53,850 nucleotides of DNA, from assembly GCA_045628085.1 (NCBI GenBank), contig JAZQOZ010000164.1:1-53850 (forward strand). Direction: 5' to 3'. This document shows, piece after piece, positions 41,499 to 49,337 of the stretch; position 1 is the stretch's first letter, and the number at the start of each line of letters is the position of its first letter. The translations under genes were made by a program, and so were the position numbers. The notes beneath the pieces are model-generated. The model was not told the origin of the DNA, did no database searches, and worked only from the letters and a program-made list of their open reading frames with translations. Source of the stretch: Firm-04 sp045628085. Lineage in GTDB: Bacteria > Bacillota > Clostridia > Oscillospirales > Ruminococcaceae.

Positions 41499-44075
41499 TT
41501 ATTTGAGTGTCGAACGAATGACCTCATTGCGCTTGATCATGAAATCAACAATGGAAACGCTGTCGCCGCCGTAGGAGAACAATCCGCCGCCGCCGAATCC
41601 GCCGAATCCGCCAAAGCCGCCGAATCCGCCGAATCCACCGAAGCCGCCCCACATTCCGCCGCTTTGACCGGTTTGCAGGCCCTGCGCACTTTTTGCTATG
41701 TTCTGTTCAAACTGATCTGCGGTAAAAAGACCGCGGGGATCAGCCTTGACATGACTGCGGATCAGCGAAGCAAATCCGTTCACAGTCTGCTCGGGATCAC
41801 TGTAAAGATCCACGATCTGCATGACATATTCGTTATACAATTTTTTGTATTCCGAAACAGCCAGCAGTTTGGTAAGCATCGGTCTGCGGTTCGCATCAGC
41901 CTGATACATTCCCGTATTGATATCCGAAGTTGCCGATGCACCGTAGTCCATAAAGTTGCCAAGCGACAAATTGTAATCCCAGCCTACATAATAGAGCTTG
42001 CCGCCGTTGTATTCCACGTAGTAGTTATGTGCCATCTGACCGTTGTAGCTGTCATAATTGCACATGACCGCATTGACTGCAAAGCCCTTCAGAAAGCTCG
42101 GAACATCAATAATATCCTCAATAAATTGATAATTCTGCGGTGTCACGCGGTTGATCGCAGAAACCGCCTCGGAAATATGCGTCAGATTGTCATCCTTGCC
42201 GAATTTCACCTCGAAATTATTGAGTGCCATATCGGATGCAAAGGTGCAGTCGTAATTGCTGCCGACATCTGCCGCCTTATAAAGCACAGCTTCATCATCC
42301 GTTGCAAGACGCTCGCCCAAAGTCGTTCCGGGCTGTTCCGCGAGGAAATAAAAACTGAACAGCTTTCCGTTGAGATACATATCGGTATATCCGCAGATCG
42401 GCGCATAAGCGTCAATTTCATCCATCGCATTATAGCAGAGGATATCACGCATACAAGACGGATCAGAGTACATATTGTTCATACAGAATTCCGTCAGACC
42501 GTGATAATTCTGATAGTTTTCATATTTGTCCATTTTAATACGGAAACTGTATTTATCCTTGCCAGCCTGATAGATGAACATATTGGAGCTGTGTCCTTTG
42601 GTACGGATGCCGACATTGGAAAATGCCTCACCGTCAATGACTATATCACATGGATAATATTCTTCATCCTGCGAATGCTTGAGAAAATCATTCCAGCGGT
42701 CATCCGGCATTGTGATCTCTACTTTATGCACCTGATCCTGCGAGAAGAAATCACTGTAAAGCAGTTCTGCGCGGTCGGTATTGTTGACATTGGTATATGC
42801 CGCAGGTGTGTCGGCAGCAAAGGTCTTTTGACCGTTTTGTTCAACAGCGATACCGCCTGCCCACAGTCCGTAAGATTTTCCGTTTTTCAGTTCGGGCGCG
42901 GAAATCACGGCATAGCGATATTTTTTCAGCGTGTTTTCTTCAAAAACAGGCGTTTTTCCATTTTCAGTCAAGGTCAGGGGATTGTTTTTTGACCATTGTT
43001 TGGTAAAGGAGATCTGCATAGCAGGCTGCACAGTGTCTTTCAGATTCGCACACTGTTCATCTGTTGCGGTTGCCAGAATGGTACAGCCGTCCAGCGAAAT
43101 TGCTTCTCCTGCTTTCAAGCCGCGGTCGCCGCAGGCACGTATCTTACCGCCGGTCAGAACCATTGCCGTTTCAGACTGCAATGCGTCATTTCCGGCACGA
43201 ATATCCAATGAACCGCCGGAGATCTCGACTGCACCTTTTGTGGATTTTACACCGTCGCCGGCGCTGTCCACATTGATGCTGCCGTCCTTGATTTTCACGG
43301 AAGTTCTGCCGCGGATCGCGTCACTGTTTTCCGTTTTCACTGTCAGCTGACCGCCGTTGATCTTGAGGTCGTTATTGCAGTGAATACCGTAAGCCTCGCC
43401 GCCGGAAACAGACAAACTGCCCTCGCCCTTGATCGTCATATCATCTTTTGCTTCCAGAACAGCAAAGCCCGGTTCGACTTCGGCAGCAGGAGCATTTTTA
43501 CCGTCACTGAGCGAATTTTGCGTGTTTTCCGCGAGATTGACCGACGTATTTTCCGCATTTTCGATCAGAATGCAGGGAGCAGAGGAATTGGTCATTTCCA
43601 CGCCGTTCAAAAACAGCTTGACCGTTCCTGCATCTGAAACCTCATCCGGCACATTGACAATGACCTGACCGTTCGAGAGTTTGCCGTCCAGATAATACGT
43701 ACCGGAAGCAGAGATCGTTGCCGTGGAACCATTGACGGAAATATGCGCCCCCTCAAAGGAGATGCTGTTTCCTTTCAGATGCAGATAAGAAGGTTCTTCT
43801 TCCTGTGTCAGCAGACTTTGTTTGAGCAGCGTCAGATCCCGTGCATCAAGCTGCCCGTCTTGATTGATATCATAATAAGCTGAATCAATTCGGCTGCCTG
43901 ACGCAGTTGTCAGCCAGTTCGCCAGCGCAGCAGCATCAGATTTGCTGTATGAGGCTGCCAAAACCGTACTGCCTGTCATGCTGCCTGCTGCGCTCAGCAC
44001 GGAAACTGCCGACAGTACCCCGACTGTACGGCGGATCGCTTTGGGATATCCTTGTTTCTTCAAAATTCTCACCAT
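41499..44075 (-). CDS. Secreted dockerin protein with Cthe_2159-like beta-helix and CotH domain
   Basis: An 858-residue secreted protein. After the signal peptide (MVRILKKQGYPKAIRRTVG to about VLAAS) comes an N-terminal dockerin-type region: DAAALANWLT, then YYDINQDGQLDARDLTLLKQ. Residues of about 95-370 form a right-handed repeat domain (GGSLDIRAGNDALQSETAMV) like the polygalacturonate-binding Cthe_2159 family. Residues of about 430-780 form a CotH kinase-like domain (VGIRTKGHSSNMF, KMDKYENYQNYHGLTEF, YYVGWDYNLSLGNF). It ends in GGF repeats and a last helix. The dockerin would dock on a cohesin scaffold. GTG at 44093 is an alternative start. Confidence 0.85.
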   Translation of the reverse strand: MVRILKKQGYPKAIRRTVGVLSAVSVLSAAGSMTGSTVLAASYSKSDAAALANWLTTASGSRIDSAYYDINQDGQLDARDLTLLKQSLLTQEEEPSYLHLKGNSISFEGAHISVNGSTATISASGTYYLDGKLSNGQVIVNVPDEVSDAGTVKLFLNGVEMTNSSAPCILIENAENTSVNLAENTQNSLSDGKNAPAAEVEPGFAVLEAKDDMTIKGEGSLSVSGGEAYGIHCNNDLKINGGQLTVKTENSDAIRGRTSVKIKDGSINVDSAGDGVKSTKGAVEISGGSLDIRAGNDALQSETAMVLTGGKIRACGDRGLKAGEAISLDGCTILATATDEQCANLKDTVQPAMQISFTKQWSKNNPLTLTENGKTPVFEENTLKKYRYAVISAPELKNGKSYGLWAGGIAVEQNGQKTFAADTPAAYTNVNNTDRAELLYSDFFSQDQVHKVEITMPDDRWNDFLKHSQDEEYYPCDIVIDGEAFSNVGIRTKGHSSNMFIYQAGKDKYSFRIKMDKYENYQNYHGLTEFCMNNMYSDPSCMRDILCYNAMDEIDAYAPICGYTDMYLNGKLFSFYFLAEQPGTTLGERLATDDEAVLYKAADVGSNYDCTFASDMALNNFEVKFGKDDNLTHISEAVSAINRVTPQNYQFIEDIIDVPSFLKGFAVNAVMCNYDSYNGQMAHNYYVEYNGGKLYYVGWDYNLSLGNFMDYGASATSDINTGMYQADANRRPMLTKLLAVSEYKKLYNEYVMQIVDLYSDPEQTVNGFASLIRSHVKADPRGLFTADQFEQNIAKSAQGLQTGQSGGMWGGFGGFGGFGGFGGFGGFGGGGLFSYGGDSVSIVDFMIKRNEVIRSTLK
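41581..41650 (-). repeat. Short tandem repeats encoding the GGF tail
   Basis: Nine-base units (GGATTCGGC-like on the coding strand) repeated about seven times, giving G-G-F triplets. The array is inside the CotH-dockerin gene and may vary in copy number by slippage. Confidence 0.8.
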
Positions 44076-44152
44076 TCTTTCTATTTCATTCACTTGTTTT
44101 TATTCCCAAAATAGTATTCGTTCAGGCAGCCACCTCATTTCCGATATACCAT

Positions 44153-44315
44153 AAAAAGCCGCACGTCCGAAAACGTGCGGCTTGATTCTGCGCTCTGAAA
44201 ACAGACAGAGTACCCCTTGAAAAGGGACAGAACGGGCTGCACGGCTCGGATTCTGCAAGTTCCCCAAAATCAAAGGTCTGAAATCTCTGTAACTGCCTAT
44301 ATTGGCATTTTATAT
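44153..44315 (-). ncRNA. Structured RNA or attenuator leader ahead of the CotH-dockerin gene
   Basis: A minus-strand transcript from the promoter at 44322-44350 would run about 163 nt to a strong terminator (arms 44183-44173 and 44166-44156, U-run at 44157-44153). Inside are further self-pairing parts: 44307-44294 (TGCC/GGCA), 44226-44214 (CCCTT/AAGGG) and 44210-44193 (CTCTG/CAGAG). An ACAGAG at about 44289 could pair instead with CTCTGT, giving alternative folds. It could be a stand-alone small RNA or a terminate/read-through switch for the gene at 44075. No known riboswitch, 6S or SRP consensus was recognised with confidence. Confidence 0.6.
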
Positions 44316-44321
44316 AATAAT

Positions 44322-44350
44322 ATTATAGCATACCGTTTACAATCTGTCAA
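44322..44350 (-). promoter_or_regulatory. Promoter of the structured RNA / CotH-dockerin gene
   Basis: On the minus strand TTGACA (44350-44345) and TATAAT (44327-44322), 17-bp spacer. Confidence 0.85.
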
Positions 44351-44485
44351 GCATTTTCATCTGGCAAAAAGCCGAATTTTGCCGTGTCAGCCTAATATAT
44401 TTCTTGACAAAACCACAGTTTCCTGCCGAATCGGCTTTGCATTGGTATTCTTCTTTCGTATTCTGTATTTCTTTCCGGAAAGCTA

Positions 44486-44514
44486 TTGAAATTCCGTCCG
44501 GAATCGGATATAAT
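44486..44514 (+). promoter_or_regulatory. Promoter upstream of the broken dockerin gene
   Basis: TTGAAA (44486-44491), a 17-bp spacer and TATAAT (44509-44514). The leader is about 59 nt to ATG 44580. Confidence 0.78.
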
Positions 44515-44579
44515 GTAAAGTGGGTTTTCATTCGGTAAATGAAAACCGTCACATATTGCATAGAATCGGAGGGATATCA

Positions 44580-44848
44580 ATGAACATCTTCAAAAACATC
44601 ATTCGCACGGTGGATATTCCGGACTGGGACGAAAAGCTCGCCGGATTCCCGATGTGGTGCTTCGGCGGTACATCATTTTCCATTGACGAGAACGGCACGT
44701 CGGATGAGGGTACGATCTATTACTATTACACAGGCAAAACGCGCAGATGTCAGCGGTGACCAAAAGATCTCTGCAGATGATGATCAATTATTATGTTCTG
44801 CGCGAACTTTCCGGTATCCCGACCACATGGCAGCAGCTCATGGGGTAA
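44580..44848 (+). pseudogene. Remnant of a dockerin-containing gene
   Basis: An ATG with GGAGG upstream starts MNIFKNIIRTVDIPDWDEK and runs to YYYYTGKTRRCQR before a stop at 44757-44759. The frame beginning at 44743 reads ADVSGDQKISADDDQ. A further one-base shift then gives MMINYYVLRELSGIPTTWQQ and a stop at 44846-44848. Those pieces match the dockerin end of the intact neighbour (ADVNGDSTLSVED, then MILNYYV and IPTAWQELL). So the 3' part is a frameshifted dockerin repeat joined to an unrelated start, probably by deletion. It still has a promoter and ribosome site, and a short 59-residue product could be made. Confidence 0.75.
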
Positions 44849-44881
44849 TCATATCACATTATCACAACAAGGAGAAAATGC

Positions 44882-46141
44882 ATGAACCCGATTCAAAAGA
44901 CCTTTGCGATCACCATAGCCTCATCCGTCCTGATATGCGGTGCAGTACCGTTCTTCGTACCGGCACTGCTGCATCCGGCTTTCACCGCAAGCGCCGCGAT
45001 CAGCGGAAAATGCGGTGAAAACCTGACATGGATGTTCGATACGAAAGATAAAACGCTGACGATTTCCGGTACAGGCAGCATGACCGACTACACCGCTGAT
45101 ACATCACCTTTTTATACGTTCGACACGGAGATCAAAACAGTCATCATCGAGGAAGGTGTCACAAGCATCGGGAATTACGCATTTTCAGAATGTAAAGGCA
45201 TGATCTCTGTTTCGATTCCGGATACTGTAATAAGCATTGGGAACTATGCGTTTTCATCCTGCACCGGCTTGACAGCAGTTACACTGCCGGACAGTATCAC
45301 TTATGTCGGCAGCGGGGCATTTACCAACTGCTCCGGTCTGACAGCGGTCATACTTTCCCAAGGCATGACAGAGATCAGTGCGGCTGTATTCGGCTGCTGC
45401 GAAAGTCTTTCGTCCGTCACGATTCCGGACGGTATCACGCGCATCGGTGACAGAGCATTTTTCGATTCCGGTCTGACAGCGCTTGTGATTCCCGACAGCG
45501 TAAAAAGCATCGGTGAATGCACATTTGCAAGCTGTATGAATCTGTCAGAGGTCACGATTCCGGACAGTGTCACGGCGATAGAACGTCTTGCATTTTCCGA
45601 TTGTACCGGTCTGACCGCTTTCATCATTCCGGCGCATTTGAAAAGCATCAGCGAATATATGTTTTCCGGATGTTCATGCCTGCGTTCGGTCACAATACCG
45701 GAAAGTGTGACCGATATCGGCAGCGGTGCATTTTCTTACTGTACCGAACTTTCCGCACTCACGATTCCTGCCGGTGCTGCGTGCATTGGTGAAGATGCAT
45801 TTTCCGGATGCACAAAGCTGACACTCTCCGGATATGCAGATTCCTGTGCAGAAATGTATGCCGCAGAGCAGAAGATACCGTTTGAAGTGCTCACGGGGCT
45901 GAAAGGCGATATCAATTTTGACGGCAAGGTCGATATTGCGGATGCACAGTTTGCACTGAATTCCTATGTCAGGGTGCTTTCCGGATTCGATATTGGTTTG
46001 ACAAAGCCGCAGGCACAAGCCGCAGATGTCAACGGTGACAGTACGTTGTCCGTTGAGGATGTGCAGATGATCCTGAATTACTATGTCCTGAATACCATTG
46101 CAGAGATACCGACTGCATGGCAAGAACTCCTCAAAATGTAA
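44882..46141 (+). CDS. Secreted leucine-rich-repeat (BspA type) dockerin protein
   Basis: A 419-residue secreted protein. The signal peptide (MNPIQKTFAITIASSVLICG to about TASAA) is followed by a start module (GENLTWMFDTKDKTLTISG). About ten BspA/LRR_5 units then have the I-G-x-x-A-F-x-x-C-x-x-L core (SIGNYAFSSCTGLTAVTLPD, DIGSGAFSYCTELSALTIPA). The C-terminal dockerin has two Ca-binding repeats, GDINFDGKVDIADAQFALN and AADVNGDSTLSVEDVQMILN. The C-terminal dockerin predicts attachment to a cohesin-bearing scaffold or cell-surface complex. It starts 33 nt after the dockerin remnant and ends just before a hairpin. Ligand unknown. Confidence 0.92.
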   Translation: MNPIQKTFAITIASSVLICGAVPFFVPALLHPAFTASAAISGKCGENLTWMFDTKDKTLTISGTGSMTDYTADTSPFYTFDTEIKTVIIEEGVTSIGNYAFSECKGMISVSIPDTVISIGNYAFSSCTGLTAVTLPDSITYVGSGAFTNCSGLTAVILSQGMTEISAAVFGCCESLSSVTIPDGITRIGDRAFFDSGLTALVIPDSVKSIGECTFASCMNLSEVTIPDSVTAIERLAFSDCTGLTAFIIPAHLKSISEYMFSGCSCLRSVTIPESVTDIGSGAFSYCTELSALTIPAGAACIGEDAFSGCTKLTLSGYADSCAEMYAAEQKIPFEVLTGLKGDINFDGKVDIADAQFALNSYVRVLSGFDIGLTKPQAQAADVNGDSTLSVEDVQMILNYYVLNTIAEIPTAWQELLKM

Positions 46142-46174
46142 TATTTCCCGGCTTCATCAACTGAATATAACAAA

Positions 46175-46206
46175 AGCTGACATCTCCGTTTTCGGGGATG
46201 TCAGCT
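46175..46206. terminator. Hairpin after the LRR-dockerin gene
   Basis: Arms AGCTGACATC (46175-46184) and GATGTCAGCT (46197-46206). There is no T-run on the + side and TTTTG on the - side, so it is weak in either direction. Confidence 0.6.
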
Positions 46207-46240
46207 CAGTATGTCGAAAAACTATGTGTACGTAAAAATA

Positions 46241-46284
46241 TAAGTTTCGGTCAAGCCTTTTCAGAAGCTTGCGGTTTCCAAAGA
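46241..46284 (+). repeat. Dispersed intergenic repeat, copy 1
   Basis: The stretch TAAGTTTCGGTCAAGCC, continuing TTTTCAGAAGCTTGCGG, can be aligned to the reverse complement of 49210-49254 with about three of four bases alike. The core is AAGTTT-x-G-x-TC followed by TTTTCA-x-AAGC. The copies lie in opposite orientation on the two sides of the two-component genes. Confidence 0.55.
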
Positions 46285-46338
46285 AAACCATTGCGCAGAA
46301 ACATGAAACACCTCTGAGCAGGACTTTATCGGCAGGCT

Positions 46339-46380
46339 GAAATCTCTCCTGCGTATCAGCACAGGAGAGATTTCATATTT
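46339..46380. terminator. Hairpin between the converging LRR-dockerin and histidine kinase genes
   Basis: Perfect arms GAAATCTCTCCTG (46339-46351) and CAGGAGAGATTTC (46362-46374), followed on the + strand by ATATTTTTA. It also lies 7 nt past the kinase stop on the - strand. Confidence 0.8.
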
Positions 46381-48234
46381 TTAGAAAATATCACGCCATA
46401 GGATACTGCTTTTCAGTTCTACGGTATAGATACCGTCCTTTGCCGTGATGCGCAGACGGAGTTTATGCAGCGATGCGATCTGCTGCACGATGCTGAGTCC
46501 CAGACCGCTGCCCGAATGACTGCCGCGTGCCGAATCGCCGCGCCGGAACGGTTCGCAGATCGTTTTCACATCCAGCTCGCCGGTATAGGGATTGCTGATG
46601 CGCAGGGTGTGTTTCTCCGCATCGACGGTGATACTGCTGCCCTCTGCCGTATGCCGCACGGCATTTGACACCAGATTGTCTGCAAGCTGTGTCAGCATCT
46701 TGGTATTGCCGCTGATTGTCATGCTGCCGGATTCTTTGAGTGTCAGACCGCGCTGTTCCATGAGCGATGCATTGCGCTGAAATGCCTGATGCAGCAGCGC
46801 CGTCAGATCAACCTGATCTTTCATCTCCGGCTTTTTCTGCGATGAAAGCTGTGAAAGTTCCAGCGTAGCGGCGATCATCTCATCTATATGCATGACATTC
46901 TCCATAATGCAGTCAGCATAATCATCTGCTTTTTCCGGATAAGTGTGATTCCGGAGATTTTCCGCATTGCCGTAAATGACCGTCAGCGGCGTTTTCAGAT
47001 CATGTGCAAGCGCACCGGTCAGATTTTTACGGTAGGCTTTTATATCATACTTTTTGCTGTGGATCAGATAGGCGATCACAGCCCAGAGCGATCCAATCAC
47101 CAGAACTGCGGGCAATATATAACATACTGCAATCAGCGGCAGAAATTGGACATACTGGTATTGATATGACTTTACAGGATCTTGATATGCAAAAGAAAAG
47201 AGTTTCCATGTTTTCCGTTGAAAATGGATATCATAATAATGTTCTGCAAAATTATTTCTGCTGAACCAGCTGAAATCGGTACTTCCGTTGATGCGTTTAT
47301 TTGCATCGAAATTGGCCCACATATTGTAAACATACTTGTCCCAAAGAGCCATCGGCAGATATTCCAATTCATTCTTTAACATTGCTTCCCTATCTGCGAT
47401 CTCCTTCCTTGAATGATCTTCAAGTTTATAACGGGAAAATGCATCTTGATATTGTTTATACTGTTTCGGAATATCCTGCACGAGCTGATCCATAGCTAAT
47501 GCGGTCTGCCTGAAAAACGCTGTACTGGAAATATATACATTTTTCAGATATGCTTCGCCGTCTTCCGGTTCATCTTCATTTTCATCCCATGCGTACCCAT
47601 GAAAAGCGCAAAGATATTCCTTTGTGTACCGACTGCAAATTTTCGTCCAGCCATCTGTATTTTCCGGTGAAAGATCGATCCACTCGCCCGGATATTTCTC
47701 GCCTTCTTTCTTCTCCTTCATATCTGAAAGCGGAATGGATTTTTCCATATATACTTCGCCCGGAATGAATTGATCATCCTTGACATAGATGCTGTATATG
47801 ATCGGTTCTGAATCATAATAGTAAAAATTTTCGGAAGCAGCCAAACGGTTCAGGATGTCTGCGTCATTTGTACGGTATAGATGACTTTCGCCGTTCTGCC
47901 GGACAAACGCTATTGCCATCGGGCGGCTGGCATAGAATTCGCCGGTCTCCGGCTGATACAGCAAAAGAGCAGATTCTCTGCAATTTGTGGATTTGCAATA
48001 CGAAGAAAGACAATCTGAGATCGAAAGATCTTTATTAGGATACTTTGTCAGGCTGCTTTCCAGATTTGTTATTTCTGATTCAATATAAGCATCAGACGGA
48101 CGATTATCTCTCGTTTGTTTCCATTGGTCATAGCTTATCCAAGCGACGGCCAAAACACCGACAATCAGCGTGATCAATAATCTGCGCCAGAAATAATGGA
48201 GAAATCCTTTTTTTCCTTGTACTTTCTTTTTCAT
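46381..48234 (-). CDS. Sensor histidine kinase
   Basis: A 617-residue membrane histidine kinase. Membrane segment 1 (about residues 16-35, LLITLIVGVLAVAWISYD), an extracellular sensor of about 300 residues with no recognised fold, and membrane segment 2 (about 325-355, LPLIAVCYILPAVLVIGSL) precede the H-box GALAHDLKTPLTVIYGN. The catalytic domain follows with N-box QLADNLVSNAVRHT and G-box GSGLGLSIVQQI. I chose ATG at 48234 because GGGAGG lies 8 nt upstream; a longer reading would overlap the response regulator gene. It partners the regulator encoded 14 nt upstream. The signal is unknown. The short HAMP-less link is typical of antibiotic-sensing and envelope-stress kinases. Confidence 0.92.
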   Translation of the reverse strand: MKKKVQGKKGFLHYFWRRLLITLIVGVLAVAWISYDQWKQTRDNRPSDAYIESEITNLESSLTKYPNKDLSISDCLSSYCKSTNCRESALLLYQPETGEFYASRPMAIAFVRQNGESHLYRTNDADILNRLAASENFYYYDSEPIIYSIYVKDDQFIPGEVYMEKSIPLSDMKEKKEGEKYPGEWIDLSPENTDGWTKICSRYTKEYLCAFHGYAWDENEDEPEDGEAYLKNVYISSTAFFRQTALAMDQLVQDIPKQYKQYQDAFSRYKLEDHSRKEIADREAMLKNELEYLPMALWDKYVYNMWANFDANKRINGSTDFSWFSRNNFAEHYYDIHFQRKTWKLFSFAYQDPVKSYQYQYVQFLPLIAVCYILPAVLVIGSLWAVIAYLIHSKKYDIKAYRKNLTGALAHDLKTPLTVIYGNAENLRNHTYPEKADDYADCIMENVMHIDEMIAATLELSQLSSQKKPEMKDQVDLTALLHQAFQRNASLMEQRGLTLKESGSMTISGNTKMLTQLADNLVSNAVRHTAEGSSITVDAEKHTLRISNPYTGELDVKTICEPFRRGDSARGSHSGSGLGLSIVQQIASLHKLRLRITAKDGIYTVELKSSILWRDIF

Positions 48235-48248
48235 TCTGATAACCTCCC

Positions 48249-48929
48249 TTAGCGGTCTTTGAGCTGATACCCCTTGGAGATGACTGTCCGGATCTGTTTG
48301 CCGGCGCTGCCGAGTGCCTTGCGGAGCTTTTTGATGTGCGTATCCACAACGCGGTCGCTGCCGAAGAAATCGCTGCCCCATATCCGGTCAAGAAGCTGAT
48401 CGCGTGAGATCACCCAATTCGGATGTTCCATGAAATATTGCAGCAGCGCAAATTCTTTCGCAGGCAGCGTGACCGGCTGACCGGCGGCTGTCACGGCAAG
48501 CGTCAGCGGATTGAGCGTGATACTTCCGCAGACAAGCTCTGTTCGCAGAACCGTTCCCTTTGCACGTTTGAGCAGCGCCGTGATCTTTGCATAGAGCGCC
48601 GCAAGCGAAAACGGTTTGATGATATAATCATCACATCCGAGCGTATAGCCGTACAGCACATCCTCCTCACGGGCGCGCGCCGTGAGAAACAGCAGCGGTA
48701 CATCGGATACGGCACGGATACTGCGGCAGATCGAAAATCCGTCCAGATCGGGCAGCATGACATCCAGCATGATCAGATCATATTCGCCGCTGTGCGCAGC
48801 CTCCAGTCCGTCCGTGCCGTTCTGCACGGTGTCCAGCATGAGAATATTGTCTGTCTGTGCAGAAAAGTAGTCCTCGATCATCTGGCAGATCTGTATATTG
48901 TCCTCAACCAACAGAATGCGGTATGTCAT
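48249..48929 (-). CDS. OmpR/PhoB-family response regulator
   Basis: A 226-residue two-domain regulator. The receiver has the acidic pocket LLVEDN, phospho-acceptor Asp56 in LIMLDVMLPD, Thr in FLTARAR and Lys in IKPFSLA. The winged-helix DNA-binding domain (about 128-226) carries LPAKEFALLQYFMEHPNWVI, RVVDTHIKKLRKAL and ISKGYQL. GGGAGGTGAG precedes the ATG. It is the first gene of the pair with the kinase, 14 nt apart. Upstream, TATACT at about 48956-48951 (minus strand) could be a -10 box without a clear -35, so it may depend on activation. Confidence 0.95.
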   Translation of the reverse strand: MTYRILLVEDNIQICQMIEDYFSAQTDNILMLDTVQNGTDGLEAAHSGEYDLIMLDVMLPDLDGFSICRSIRAVSDVPLLFLTARAREEDVLYGYTLGCDDYIIKPFSLAALYAKITALLKRAKGTVLRTELVCGSITLNPLTLAVTAAGQPVTLPAKEFALLQYFMEHPNWVISRDQLLDRIWGSDFFGSDRVVDTHIKKLRKALGSAGKQIRTVISKGYQLKDR

Positions 48930-49209
48930 TTTCTCACCTCCCTGTAAGTATAGTGTATCAGAATGATGTGTCCTCTGTATGTACTGTATGTGAATTCAGG
49001 ATTCTGTGACCGAATATCAGTATATCATATTTATGATAGAAATGCAAGATTGTCCGCAGACGGTTTGACTGTGCAGCCTCAGCTTGTCGATATTAACGAT
49101 CCACCGGATCGTTTTATCAGATTCACCCCTGCGGAGCTCCTAAAGTATAGAGAATTTCGTACTCTGTGCACAGGTTTGCTTTCAAACCGTTGACGGCACA
49201 AAGGCTCTG

Positions 49210-49254
49210 CCTTGGGGAAACGCGAGCTTTTGAAAAAGTTCGATCAAAACTTTT
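49210..49254 (-). repeat. Dispersed intergenic repeat, copy 2
   Basis: Read on the minus strand it begins AAAAGTTTTGATCGAAC and continues TTTTTCAAAAGCTCGCG, aligning with copy 1 at 46241-46284. Similar elements are frequent in intergenic regions of gut Clostridia as I remember them. Confidence 0.55.
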
Positions 49255-49286
49255 ATGATTGCTCGCCATAAGTTTCCCGACAAGTT

Positions 49287-49322
49287 AAGGCAGGCTGTTG
49301 CGGAAACAGCCTGCCTTTCTTT
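49287..49322 (+). terminator. Intrinsic terminator on the + strand, near the exporter end
   Basis: Perfect arms AAGGCAGGCTGTT (49287-49299) and AACAGCCTGCCTT (49305-49317) followed by TCTTTT on the + strand. The minus side has no T-run, although the exporter gene ends at 49338. Confidence 0.8.
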
Positions 49323-49337
49323 TGAGATATTTATCTT

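Larger units (their letters stand above)
48930..49337. other. Gene-free stretch with hairpins and a repeat
   Basis: About 400 nt hold no convincing gene. Visible parts are a short hairpin, AACGATCC/GGATCGTT at 49095-49113 followed by TTTA, a copy of the dispersed repeat at 49210-49254, and a strong hairpin with T-run at 49287-49322. A weak + strand promoter-like pair (TTGACT at about 49065, GATATT 18 bp on) could give a small + strand RNA ending at the last hairpin. Confidence 0.45.

Noticed and set aside
41581..41650. Possible CRISPR-like array
   Set aside because: Units are 9 bp without spacers, in frame inside a gene, and encode G-G-F triplets.
41664..42992. Plus-strand long frame opposite the CotH-dockerin gene
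   Set aside because: Antisense of a clear secreted protein; no motif or ribosome site.
44153..44315. Assignment of the leader RNA as 6S, SRP RNA or c-di-GMP riboswitch
   Set aside because: Length and terminator would fit, but I could not find the conserved core of any of these classes, so it is left unassigned.
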